NCBI GenBank assembly: GCA_963210315.1
Contig: OY723248.1
Coordinates: 1,628,727-1,692,726 of the forward strand
Source: Rhynchopus euleeides
Taxonomy: Eukaryota; Euglenozoa; Diplonemea; Diplonemida; Diplonemidae
Length of the DNA: 64,000 nt
Direction: 5' to 3'
Made by a program: the position numbers and the translations under genes
The notes under the pieces: generated by a model
Seen by the model: the letters and a program-made list of their open reading frames with translations, nothing else
Databases searched by the model: none
What the model was told of the DNA's origin: nothing
Shown: positions 1 to 10,332 of the stretch, one piece after another
How the letters are laid out: every line of letters starts with the position of its first letter
Numbering within the stretch: the stretch's first letter is position 1

Positions 1-285
1 GTCACCTGGTTCCCTCACTTGGGCACGCTGCTAAGGTGGTGGTGATGCCTGGTTTCGCAACTGCGCATTGGCAAAACCTTGCCCAAGCCGCACGCCAGAT
101 GCAAGGGCATGGGAGGGTCGGTGAAATTTCGTCGGAAAAAAGTGAAAAGCTGGAGGAGGGGTGGGTGGGTGGGTGGGGAGACGAGTGATCGATGATAGCT
201 GATGCGGACTGAAGAAACAATAACGAAACGCTCTATCCACAGCGATTTCTCAAAAGGAACTGGCCCTGTCATCAGACATTCTTTT

Positions 286-632
286 TCGAGTTGCGAGCGA
301 CGAAGCGTAGCGAAGTCGCAAAGTAATGAGGAAGATCGTACGACTGAAGCTTTAGGATTAGCACTTTCATGCCACCTCACATGGCCTCACCACAATCTTG
401 AGACACACGTGTGCGCTCAAGGAACAGTAGTTCGAAGCTGTATTTTTTACAGTGTACCGGACAGGGTGTTGTTTCGACCATAAAACGAAAGGAGTGCACA
501 TTTCTTTCACTAGTCATGAACGACAAAGCGAAGAGAAGTCGCGAAGTGACGAACGAAATGGTACAACCGGAGCTTTCGGATTCCCACCTGAATGCCACTT
601 ACATACGGCCTTCACACCCAAGTGCGGGCCAG
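286..632 (+). repeat. S-family dispersed repeat, two degenerate copies head to tail
   Basis: Two diverged copies of the repeat best preserved at 50457-50667. Copy 1 (about 286-508) starts with the hairpin GTTGCGAGCGACGAAGC and ends with a segment like GACAGGGTGT...ACGAAAGGAGT. Copy 2 begins directly at 509 with ACTAGTCATGAACGAC and fades near 632. The outer hairpin stem of copy 2 reads GTCA/TGAC where the 50.4 kb copy has GTTAC/GTAAC, so pairing is kept although bases differ. The rest of 1-1030 shows only C-rich low-complexity sequence and no gene. Confidence 0.75.
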
Positions 633-1054
633 CCAAAGGTAGTTTCAGGGCTGGTTTTGACAGCCGCTGGACAGGGTGGTTCACCTCACACCACAATATG
701 TACGGTTCGTTTTTGCTGGCATCCCAAACCAACCCAGGCCCTCCCCTGCCCCCCTGCAGACTCACACCCCCCCTGCTCAGCACCCTCTTTCGAAAGTACA
801 CACTGCCCGAGGGCTCTCAGGGTGTCCAAACCTGATGCTTGGACACATAGACGAGGTCGCCCTTTTAGTTCACTGAGTGTATGACTCAGCGAGCGAACTC
901 CACTGTCTGATGCGTCCTGCATCCACTGCCTCGAGGGGGTACACACGTGAGGTTTTTTTGTTTAATGTAGAGCACTGAACACCTGTTCTTGGTGTGATCT
1001 CCACTGTCACACACGCCATCTTTGCCTGTTCAGGGATGGGGCTCTGCTTGAGGC

Positions 1055-1831
1055 ATGCCTGGATACAGGTGTCAGAAGTGCTCTGCGCGCCGTGAGCTCG
1101 TCTGTGAAGCAACTCAGATCGAGAGCTGCTGTAGCGTTTGTGGAGACGACACGAAGTGGATCGCCGATGAGTTCGCATCGAACGACCCGGATGTGCTCTT
1201 CGCAAGCCCCGATGACAGCGCCTTCACGATGGACTCAAAGGTGAAGCTCCTGGTTGAGGGGAAGCTGTTCAAAACAAGCGTTGCGGCGCTTCTCCGGCAC
1301 GACGGCGACATATCACTGTTCCACGTCCTCTTCAACAACCACTTCAGGCTTGACGTGCAGGAGGGCGCCATCGTGATATACAGACCTGCGAAGTGGTTCC
1401 CTTGGATCTTAGACTACTGCAGGCTGGGCGGGCTTCCGGAGGTTCGTCACCTTGGCACTGCCGAGTTGACGGAGCTGAAGGAAGAGTCAGAGTACTACTG
1501 CTTGCGCGGGTTGACGGCGATGCTGCAGGAGAGGCTGTGCGGCCTTCAGGAGGAGGCCGAGGAGGAGTTCACACAGGCGGTTGACGAGATCCTCCTGCAG
1601 CAGAGTGGCGTGACGCAGCGCCTCCGCCAGCTGCACGACAGCAGCGGTGCCCTCTACGCTGCAGGCAACACTACATCGGAGACCCTGCGCGAATCGTCTC
1701 TCTACCTTATACACGCGCTCGAAGCGTCACTCTCAGAAGCTAAGCGTCTCCTGCACACCGATCCCCTCTCCCCCACTCGGGTCACCGAGCCTCGTCGAGC
1801 ATTCCATGTTGAGCCTGGAGGGCCTGCATGA
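1055..1831 (+). CDS. KCTD-like BTB/T1-domain protein with N-terminal Cys cluster
   Basis: 258 aa. Residues about 60-155 read as a potassium-channel-tetramerisation type BTB fold (KLLVEGKLFKTS..., a later FPWILDYCR, then ESEYYCLRGL), which in KCTD proteins mediates oligomerisation and often recruits cullin-3. There is no channel domain. The first 30 residues hold CQKC and CCSVC, a possible small zinc-binding knuckle. The C-terminal third is helical and ends in a basic, Pro-rich tail. The ATG at 1055 was chosen because it opens the frame just after a likely splice acceptor (TTTGCCTGTTCAG, ending 1033). An out-of-frame ATG at 1036 lies between acceptor and start and would make a 19-codon upstream ORF. 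The BTB fold is a confident call; the cellular role is not known. Confidence 0.75.
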   Translation: MPGYRCQKCSARRELVCEATQIESCCSVCGDDTKWIADEFASNDPDVLFASPDDSAFTMDSKVKLLVEGKLFKTSVAALLRHDGDISLFHVLFNNHFRLDVQEGAIVIYRPAKWFPWILDYCRLGGLPEVRHLGTAELTELKEESEYYCLRGLTAMLQERLCGLQEEAEEEFTQAVDEILLQQSGVTQRLRQLHDSSGALYAAGNTTSETLRESSLYLIHALEASLSEAKRLLHTDPLSPTRVTEPRRAFHVEPGGPA

Positions 1832-2298
1832 GCTCAAATAGTTACACAAAGAATATGTCGTGGGTGTGTGTGTGAGTGATCCCCCTCGGTGCAGCCGAAT
1901 ACACTCAACACACATGGGGAATACGTGTGGTGGCACCGGGGCAGTGGGATTGCACCAAGAGCAGGGAGGGAGGGTGTCCGGTGTAACGTCTCTGCTCCCA
2001 ACGCTGCCCAGATGGCCTGCCCGCCCGGCCCACCCATCGGAGAAGTTTTGCCAAAATTAGTGAAGCAGTTCTCCAGCTAGCAAGCAGGTCTCTCACACAC
2101 GAACAGAACTGCCAGAAGCCAGAAGCAAATTCTGTTGCACTTTGGCTGTGCTCCCCCACACGCTTGCGGTGTATTTCATTGCCTTCCCTCTGACCCTTTG
2201 TCTCCCCGTGGCCTCATGCACTCTGCGTTGCGCATAGTGGCCGCTGACACCTCACCCGCCACAGGCCACGCACTGCTCGCTGGGGCGGAGTGTCAACA

Positions 2299-4835
2299 AT
2301 GTCGATAGCGCGGGTCTCGGCGCTGGGGCGGCAGGGGCGCTCCATCTGGGGCGTTTCGAATGTATGGGAGAACAATCCGATCCATTTTGATAACAAGAAG
2401 CAGGTCATTCACCTTTACCGCCTGATGCTGCAGAGCTGTGCCTTCGTGAAGGCGCAGTACAATCTGAACATTCCTCTGCCCATGATGAAGCAGCGCTGCA
2501 GGATGCTGATTGAGATGAACAAGAATGTTCGGGACCCAGCGACCATCCGCTACCTCGTGCTGGATGGGATTCGTGAAGTGGGCGACGCCCTGGGTATGCT
2601 GTTCACGCACAAGATCTACTTGACATCTCGCTACTTCGGGACTGGCATGGATCACACGGTCCTGGCGCACACAGCGAGTGTGTACAACAGCCGTGAGATC
2701 ACCCTGGGGCGCAAGCGGTTGCGCGAAAAGGCCAAGGCTCTGGTGTCCGGTGACGGCGACATCCAGGCGCTCCCGGGTCCGGTCTTGGATGAGGACGGTA
2801 ACCGCATTGGCTACTACCACCCGAAGGGGCCGCTGCCGGCAGGTGAGAGTGAGCTGTTTGCGCGTCCTCCGGAGTACTCGGACTGGGGCAACTTCTCGCT
2901 CCCCGACCCGTGGAACCCTGAGAACAGCCCCAACGGTCCGCCGGACCCGCATCTCGTCAACAACACCGACCACACGTACCGTGTGAACCTGGCACGTATG
3001 GGGCCTTACAACAGGCACCGCACGCGCCGCCTGATCGAGCACGAGAAGAAGACGCGCGTCATGGGCGAAGCGGATTTCCTCGAGTACTTCGGTGAGAACG
3101 AGGTGCACTACGCTGCCAACCAGTTTGAGCTGCCGGAATACGAGTGGGCAGAATCGCGCCTCTCGCGCCGCCTGCGCCGCTGCAAGCATGAGAACCAGGA
3201 GATCTTCGCGCCTGCGCGCGAGCAGTGGATCGAGCAGTACAAGGGGCAGTGGAAGGCCGTGAACTACGGGCCTGCCATGGAGTACTGGCGCCTGGTGTTC
3301 AACCAGTGGGTCCCTAACTACAACAAGGAGGTCGTGGAGAGCGTCGACAAGATCGACGACGTGTTCGACCGCTTCCTCTCCGAGCCTGCGAACTACGCGG
3401 CATACAGGAGCGCTGTCTTCGAGGCCACGCTGAAGGACGCCGGTGCCACCCCGCTGGCACGCACACAGCTCGACTTCGTGAGCGGTGCAACCCCCGACGC
3501 GCCTGACACCGCAAGCCGCCCCTACGACCACCCGCAGTTGTATGTACACACCAAATCGCTTTGCTTTGCAACAACGACCAATCACCACCCCACCCCACAG
3601 CACGGACAAGTGGTTCACTGACAACGGGCTGGAGCGCCTGCTTCTGCAGCAGGAGGACGTGGAGGCGGGGCTTGGCTGCTCCCACAAGCACCAGGCCGTG
3701 CTGCAGGCAGAGCTGAGCCGCCTGAAGGAGGAGGTTGGCTGTGCGGTATGAACCTTGTGATTGTCGTGAATACGTGCAAGGCAGCACTCCACTGGCAGGG
3801 GCGAAAGGCTCTCACTACAACACCCTGGGACACCGCACACACAAGCAAGGACCTGCCAACCCACAACACGCCGCCCCACCACAGGAGCTGACGGAGCAGC
3901 GCTTCACTGGCGAGTGGTGGAACCGCGGGCACATCAAGCTGCTCCGGACCCTCGAGAAGGTATGCCTTTGCCCAGCAGCCCTGCAGGCAGGCCTCATGCC
4001 ACACACCCCCGGCAGATGCACCACATGGAGCTGGCGCGGGCCATCAACAAGGCGGCAGGCGTGCAGCAGGGGGCGACGCAGGAGGAGGCGGAGAGCAAGA
4101 TCAAGGCAAAGGACTGGAAGGGCTTCCAGTTCACCGAGGTATGGGCAGGGCTCGCCGGGACAGGGGGGGGGTTGGGGTGTTAAGCCATTGGTGTCGCCAA
4201 AAGATCCGCGTGTGTGTGTATGGCAGTGGTGACACATGTGAACGAGCAGGGTGTGCTATTTGCCTTTCGGAATGCCCCTCGAGGGTGTGCAGGCGCCACC
4301 ATATCAGGCCCCAACACCGCCACTGCCCCCACTGCAGTTCTCCTACCTGCGCTACCCTGACGGGCACGCCAACGGGGTGCACGCCTGGGCTGTTGCCTCG
4401 GGTGAGGACCAGAGCGCTGAGGACGTGCTGCGTGCCCGCTGGTGGCAGAACTTCCAGCAGATCTTCAACTACGAGCAGTGTGTGCCGGTGTGGGTCCAGG
4501 GTCTGAGCAGACGCACCGTGATGAACAAGCCGGCCGAGCAGGGTGGGTGGACACTCAAGGGGGTATGTACCAAACAGCTGCATGGGGCACCTGCATTATT
4601 GTCGTGGTGCAACGATCCACGACATTGTAAACCCGGTGTAAACCCTCTTGGAGCCTTTGCGCGGAAGTGCAAATTTTCCAACGGAAAATTGATAACACAG
4701 CGAGCTGCCTCAGGAAAATAGGTGCCAAAGTGGCACAGATCGGATCCCCCCTCCCCCACCCCCCTCCCTCACACAACACCGCTTCACCCCCTTCAACAGG
4801 CGGCGCCGTTCTACGACAAGCTGGTGTCGGCATAG
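2299..4835 (+). CDS. NDUFA6/LYRM6-like complex I subunit with long C-terminal extension (six exons)
   Basis: Exons 2299-3539, 3601-3745, 3885-3959, 4016-4138, 4338-4562 and 4800-4835 join in frame to 614 aa. All five introns start GTATG and end CAG. Residues 36-115 match NDUFA6 (B14), an accessory subunit of mitochondrial complex I that binds acyl-carrier protein: the LYR motif is L39-Y40-R41, followed by an LNIP segment, NKNVRDP and LVLDGIREVG in the family order. NDUFA6 is normally about 130-150 aa, so some 480 residues here are extension, rich in aromatic and charged residues with WW and WxxxF pairs. An in-frame GTG lies at 2290, but ATG 2299 is preferred; a likely acceptor (CCGCCACAG) lies about 35 bases upstream. 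The last exon encodes only 11 residues (AAPFYDKLVSA). Confidence 0.8.
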
Positions 4836-5756
4836 TCCAGCAGCACACGACTCCCACACAACGCACGCACACACCACATGCAGAGTGGGGCTGTCCCATC
4901 CGCCACAGGGTTAACCCACTCAAAGCGTGGCTGCCACACACATGCACCCAAGCGTGTACCACCACCCACACACACTCACCCGCCGCCCCTGCCCGCCCTC
5001 CTCCTCACGACCTGGTGTGGAGGCGGCAGTGTGGCATCGGGTGGCACCTTATATCTGTGTTTCGTAAAATCGGTTTTTGACTTTTGCTGTTCTGGTCATT
5101 CCTTCGAGCGCACCGGGGGGGAGACTGGGGGAGGGTGGGGAAGGGGAAGGGGATGTAAGGGGGGGAGGCGGGGATAGGGGATAGGGGGGTCGGGGAACCC
5201 CCTCCCCCCTCCTTTGAAACGGCCTATGGCTGGGTGATGGGTGTACTGTGGGCGGTGTGGTGGAGTAGGGGGATGCGCCACCAGCGCCACCGCCACCACT
5301 CCTGCCCCTGAAAGCGCTTACACAAAAGAGAATGTGAGGGGCGGGTGGTGGGGTGGGGTGTTTGGGCTAGGGGAGAAATAGACGTCGTAGCGGCTGGGAG
5401 GGTGGGGGGAGGGGGTGCAGGAGCTTAGCAAAGCACACCTGGCGGGGGAGGTGTCCGCTGTAGAGGCAGCGCAAGAAGGAAGCACCCATGGAAACACTGG
5501 GGGGTATGGGCAATGCAACTGCAGTAGCCCTTTTTTGGGAAATGCTCTCGTGCCGACTGCCATCACTGGATTTTGATGGATCGAAGACACGGTGTCCTTC
5601 CAGGGGGGCAGGCCCTGTTGTGGGTTTTGTGGAATCTCGGTTCCTCTGGAATGGCCCACAAAACACAAACCGCATCAACTTTCAGGTGGTTTCGTCCTCT
5701 CGTCTGTGCCCTGACATGATTGCTGGGGTTCCCGTATCGAAAAACTTTTCATTTTT
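4836..5756. other. Intergenic, no gene seen
   Basis: About 0.9 kb with CA-rich, G-rich (5110-5210) and GGGTGG-type low-complexity stretches. The short open frames are compositional and I see no supported feature. Confidence 0.6.
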
Positions 5757-6760
5757 AATGGTGCCCCTGACGACCCATATTGCGTAGTTTGTGCGTAGTG
5801 AAAAGGGGGGGGGGGTCTCATTTTTTGATTTACTCAGCCATTCTCTGTCTCTATGCCGGGACCCCAAACTCAAGGAGTTCTTGCTGTTCCGGGGTCAGTG
5901 AGGGTGCAGGCGCTTCAGGTGCTGCAGGTGCTGCAGGTTCTTCAGGTGCTGCAGCGCTGGCAGCCTTCGGTGCGGGTTTCGACGCAGTCTTTGCAGGTCT
6001 CTTTGGGGGTGCCCTTTGGCGCGGTGCCTGCTTCAGCTCGTCGGGTGGAAGCATCAACGCATCATTAAGCGGTGCCTGCTTCAGCTCCTCCGGGTGGAAG
6101 CGTCAACGCATCATTAAGGAAGAAGGAAGCACAGTTGCTACGCTTTTTTGCAGCTGCAGGAAACGACACCATACCCAACAACAATCCCCAGACCGTCGAG
6201 GGAGAGTGGGCGCCTGGATCCCGTGACACAGATCTCTAGTGCCGTTGTGATCCCCTCGGATAACGTCTCCTGGACGTTGTCAGCGGAGGTTGCCTGTGTG
6301 GCGGTGACCTCCGTATACCCCGCGGGATCCAGTGCCAGTAGCGCCTTCTTCAGCTTTTCGTCGACCCCTCGGCCGACGCTCTCCTTGATGTCAAGGGCCA
6401 CCTTCAGGGTGGCACCTCGCAGCGCCCTGAAGGCTGTGATCGTATCATCATTCACAATCTCGAGGGTGTTCTACGCGGCTCCTGGAACTCACTTCCTTCT
6501 CAGGTGTTTCTGGGCATGGGGCAACCTTGCCCAGGTGTTTCTGGAGTCCCGCCCCACATGTCGTGCGTTCTTTCGTACGGTGTATAGTGAGTTCTGGCAA
6601 TAATTTTTTGCTCGGTCAGCGCAGTGCCTCCAGTCCTGTCTCAGTAGCCACACAGAAAGGGGGACCAAAAAAAACTGGGGGGGGACCAAAAAGCGAGACC
6701 CCCCCCCCCAGATTGCGTAGTTTGTGCGTAGTGAAAAAGGGGTAAATCAGGGGCACCATT
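5757..6760. mobile_element. About 1 kb inverted-repeat element with internally flipped segment
   Basis: The ends are 14-bp inverted repeats AATGGTGCCCCTGA (5757-5770, and reverse-complemented at 6747-6760). Just inside both ends lies a segment containing ATTGCGTAGTTTGTGCGTAG, but in the same orientation (about 5779 and 6714), followed by a poly-G run and GTCTC(A/G) that is again inverted. The core has a near-tandem 50-bp duplication (6019-6118) and CTGCAG-rich short repeats (5905-5955). Minus-strand open frames of 105 codons (6138-6455) and 68 codons (5851-6057, Ala/Pro-rich) are present; neither matches a transposase I recognise. No clear target duplication was found. Confidence 0.55.
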
Positions 6761-7598
6761 TTTTTGTACTTTTTTTTTCCACCACCACGCGGCTTGGCAG
6801 TTTCTCCGCGAGTTGCCCAAAAGAGCAAAACGACACCAACAGAACCAGACGATCGAGTTGGGTGTGCTTCTTCTTCTTCTTCTTCTCCTGTCTCCTTCCG
6901 CGCATGGCGAGGTGCCAAAACTCGCACAGCTTTGGCACTTCACGACAGGGAGAGAGGGATTGAAGCACCATCCTCTCATATTTAAATAAGAGGCATCGTG
7001 AGCGAGACGCCTTGCCGAAGCCATTATACATTTCTTCGGTTGGTTATCCCCCCCCAAGCCCAACTGCGACACGGCCTGCAGCACAGTGAACGGGGAACGG
7101 GCGAGGGGGGCTGACTTCCCCCCCTTTCTGCTCTTCTCTGCATTCACCTCCTGCCACCCACCCCCTCGCCGCGTCCTGCGTCCCGCGTCCCCACCCCCCC
7201 TCCTCAAATCAGCCGATTCGAATCTATTTTCTGGACTGCAAGGAAACAGAGGCGTGGGGAACAAGCCCCAGATGCCCCTCCCCACCCCGCCCGCCCACCC
7301 CAGGAACAACTTCCACACATAGATCGCCCCCCGACGCTACAGCTGTGGAGAGAATACATGTGCCACGTGAATCTTTTTATATTAGTGCAGACACACACCG
7401 AGCGCTTGCCCCTTGATGTGATATACACTGTCTCACACAACACCCCGAAAAGCAGGGCTTCCCACACCATGCCGTTTTGACAGCACGCCACCACTCCAAC
7501 ACCCCGCCCAGGCAGCACGAGCGACACGGCAAGGCTGTGTGTGGGGTGTGTTTTCCCCTTGCCCCTGCCCCTGCCCCCTTCTCCTGAGTGAGGGTGCC
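6761..7598. other. Intergenic, no gene seen
   Basis: CT- and C-rich low-complexity sequence runs up to the next gene. The last 50 bases are a strong pyrimidine tract (CCCCTGCCCCCTTCTCCTGAG, ending 7588) that could be a trans-splice acceptor for the gene at 7599. Confidence 0.5.
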
Positions 7599-10274
7599 AT
7601 GCGCTGCGCAGCGGCCCTCGTGGCGGGACTGGTGACGACGGCCTCCGCCGTCGTGCCGCGCTACAGCAAGCAGGATGTGCCCGACCCGAAGCGGTTCGCG
7701 CCCTACCTGATGTACAACGTGGCGGAGGGGAGCCGCATGCCCCTGTCGTACAACGTTTACCCCACGGATTTCTACTCCACCATCCCTGAGGGGCTGACGA
7801 CGAAGTCATTCTCGAATGACACATTCATCTACTCCTGCCAGACGAGCAACGTCAGCAAGGGGGGCATGGTGAGCGCAGAGAAGATGAACCAATACACAGC
7901 AGACACCGAAAGGTACCTCGGCACTCTGGGGCTCGATATCTACGACGGTGCCGTGTGGAGCATCGCCAGCACGCTGCTGGGAAACACCGATGCGGTGTCG
8001 CAGTATAACGAGCAGATCCTCCTGGAGTCGCGCACCTTCCAGCTGCAGAACATCAGGGGGGACGCCGCCTGCAAGGGGGACATGGGGACCGGGGGGTGCA
8101 CCGACCCCACGCAGAGCGGCGCCTGCGGGATCTGCTACGGCGACCAGGAGAAGACGCTGGACAAGAAGTCCGCCCTGCTCTTCCGCCTCATCGGGGACTT
8201 CTGGGCCATCCAGGGGGCACCCGACGCGCGGTGTCCCGACACCGGGGCCCTGTGGACGTGGAACGACTACAAGCCTGTCCTGGGGGAGAACTCGTGGGCA
8301 CTCTTCACAGGGCCTCTGATGCACGCCGCCAAGAAGTACGGCAGTGCGTCGGCCATCCCGGAGACCGCCCCCGAGTTCCTCCTCGCGGTCAACGCTGTGG
8401 ATGCCCTGTTTGCTATGAAGCTTTCTATTTTCGACGCCTCCAAGCCTGGGTACGGTGCGCTGTACTACGTCCCCAACAACGTGCTGAACTACCCAGGCAG
8501 CACGAACCCCAACGGGGGCCACACGGTGTCTGTGGAGAACCAGGCGTCTCTCCTGGCGGGTGTGCGTGCGCTGCACCACGTCCTGTCGTATAAAGACAGC
8601 AACTACTACGACATCCGGTGCAAGCTTGCTGATATCATCTCTGGGCTTGAGACCTTCCTTCTCAGCGCCTACAACGGGGAGTACTTCAGGCAGGGGGGGA
8701 GCTACGACGCCGGGTCGTCGGTGTGGCAGTGGGAGCAGGCGGGGCAGCCGAGCTTTGCCGTCGACTGCCAGTCGTGGGTGATCACCGCGCTGGGCCCGAA
8801 GAAGATCGACGCAGCGTTCGGGGCGAACACCACCGCAAAGATCTACGACAACCTGAAGAGGCTGGGTGGCTTCGGGAAAACCGACGACAACATGGTGAAG
8901 GGTTTTGGATTCACCAACGTGCCCACCCCGTCCTTCGTGTCGAACGCCTCGGTGGATGCATCGCCTGCTGTGGAGGTCACACTGCTGACGCCCTTCTCCT
9001 CCTTCAACCAGGCAGACTTCATTGCGAAGGTGTCCTACGCCGTCGGGCTCCAGGAGCAGTACGTCCGCATTATGAACGCCACCGCCTCCACGGCAGGCAA
9101 CGCCACGGTCCACCTGGTGTTCCTCCGTGAGGGCTCTGAGACGGCACGCAGCATCGCCGCCCGGTTTGTCACCTACTGCGCCACACCTGGAAGCAAGGAG
9201 GGGACCTACCTGCAGGCGGGGAACGGGCGCTTCCTCGAGGTGTTCTCTGCAGAGTGGACCCTGGGGGTGGTCAACATGCTCCGCGTGGTTGCTGCCGAGA
9301 GCGGCTACGACACGGCAACGACGGACCAGATGATCAAGGAGGCGGACCACATGAGGCAGGCCATCGAGTCGGAGCTCCTGGCGTCGACCCCCGTGCAGAG
9401 CGGCTACACGGCGCACCCCAGCATGCTGTACAGCGGGGCGCGGTACTACATCCCCTTCGGGTGGTGGGCCAACAACGTGCCGTCCACGGCATCCACCGGG
9501 TGGGCCGTCGCGGTGGACATGGGGTGGAACCCGCTGCACCTCTTCGGGGACTACACCTCGGAGTACCCCGCAGTGCAGCCGGCGCCGAGGGACTGCGGTG
9601 GGCCCGCCCCCCCGCCGCCGCCGACGCCGCCGCTGCCCCCGCCGTCGCCGCTGCCGGCCACCCTGAAGGCGGTGCTGGCAGACCTCTATCAGACGACCAA
9701 CGGGGCATCCTGGTTTGCCGCAGGGAACTGGCTGGACGGGCTCCACCCGAACCCCTGCGGGATCCCCGCGTCACCCGGGTCGGAGTTCCCCTACACCGAC
9801 CCGTGGGACGGTGTGGTGTGCAACGGTGATGGCGTGCTCATTGCGCTGTCTCTGGCGAACAACAACCTGCAGGGGACCCTGCCTGACAGCCTGATGCAGC
9901 TGGACACCGTGGTGAAGATCTCCCTGCAGGAGAATAAGCTGTCGGGGTCCATCCCCACGGGTCTGGGAGGGCTCGTGTCGCTGCAGGAGCTGGACATGTC
10001 GGACAACCAGCTGACTGGCGAGGTGCCTGCCTCGGTGGTGACCCTGACGCAGCTGTCTGCGCTGCGCCTGTCGGGTAACAGCCTGTCCGGTGCGCTGCCG
10101 GACCTCACCGCCCTGAAGTCGCTGCAGGTGCTGACTATCGGGAGCAACCAGCTCACATCGCTGGCCTCGGGGCAGGACTTCTCTGGGTACCCCAACTGCG
10201 ACCTTTCCGGCAACCCGTTTGTGTGCCCTATCCCCCAGTCGGCACAGACGAAGTGCTACGCAAAGTGCAGCTGA
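7599..10274 (+). CDS. Secreted alpha/alpha-toroid glycoside-hydrolase-like protein with C-terminal LRR
   Basis: 891 aa. The ATG at 7599 opens a classic signal peptide (MRCAAALVAGLVTTASA); the frame is open 60 bases further upstream, but only through a pyrimidine tract. Residues about 20-660 are rich in the aromatic/acidic helices typical of (alpha/alpha)-barrel carbohydrate-active enzymes (for example ALWTWNDY, VWQWEQAG, YYIPFGWW), but I cannot assign a GH family or catalytic pair. A Pro-rich linker (about 667-685) leads into plant-type leucine-rich repeats (NNNLQGTLP, NKLSGSIP, NQLTGEVP, NSLSGALP), capped on both sides by Cys pairs (WDGVVC; CPIPQ...CYAKC). Several NxS/T sites support export. 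Likely role: extracellular or vacuolar carbohydrate binding or breakdown. The domain order is clear; the activity is a guess. Confidence 0.7.
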   Translation: MRCAAALVAGLVTTASAVVPRYSKQDVPDPKRFAPYLMYNVAEGSRMPLSYNVYPTDFYSTIPEGLTTKSFSNDTFIYSCQTSNVSKGGMVSAEKMNQYTADTERYLGTLGLDIYDGAVWSIASTLLGNTDAVSQYNEQILLESRTFQLQNIRGDAACKGDMGTGGCTDPTQSGACGICYGDQEKTLDKKSALLFRLIGDFWAIQGAPDARCPDTGALWTWNDYKPVLGENSWALFTGPLMHAAKKYGSASAIPETAPEFLLAVNAVDALFAMKLSIFDASKPGYGALYYVPNNVLNYPGSTNPNGGHTVSVENQASLLAGVRALHHVLSYKDSNYYDIRCKLADIISGLETFLLSAYNGEYFRQGGSYDAGSSVWQWEQAGQPSFAVDCQSWVITALGPKKIDAAFGANTTAKIYDNLKRLGGFGKTDDNMVKGFGFTNVPTPSFVSNASVDASPAVEVTLLTPFSSFNQADFIAKVSYAVGLQEQYVRIMNATASTAGNATVHLVFLREGSETARSIAARFVTYCATPGSKEGTYLQAGNGRFLEVFSAEWTLGVVNMLRVVAAESGYDTATTDQMIKEADHMRQAIESELLASTPVQSGYTAHPSMLYSGARYYIPFGWWANNVPSTASTGWAVAVDMGWNPLHLFGDYTSEYPAVQPAPRDCGGPAPPPPPTPPLPPPSPLPATLKAVLADLYQTTNGASWFAAGNWLDGLHPNPCGIPASPGSEFPYTDPWDGVVCNGDGVLIALSLANNNLQGTLPDSLMQLDTVVKISLQENKLSGSIPTGLGGLVSLQELDMSDNQLTGEVPASVVTLTQLSALRLSGNSLSGALPDLTALKSLQVLTIGSNQLTSLASGQDFSGYPNCDLSGNPFVCPIPQSAQTKCYAKCS

Positions 10275-10288
10275 TCTCCCACACGTTG

Positions 10289-10332
10289 CCGGACAGGGTG
10301 TGTCTACAATAAAGCGAAAGGAGAGGAGTACG
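10289..10332 (+). repeat. S-family 3'-end fragment in the 3' flank of the preceding gene
   Basis: Fifteen bases after the stop codon, GCCGGACAGGGTGTGTCTAC, AATAAAGCGAAAGGAG and GTACGATTTTC follow in order. They match the last 50 bases of the S repeat (compare 50627-50662). It includes an AATAAA and probably forms part of the transcript's 3' UTR. Confidence 0.65.

Noticed and set aside
3540-3621. Extension of the complex I gene frame to 3621
   Set aside because: Reads through a GTATG...CAG intron; the spliced frame continues with exons of consistent phase to a natural stop at 4835.
7806-9746. 646-codon minus-strand open frame
   Set aside because: Mirror of the secreted LRR gene, which has a signal peptide and LRRs on the plus strand.
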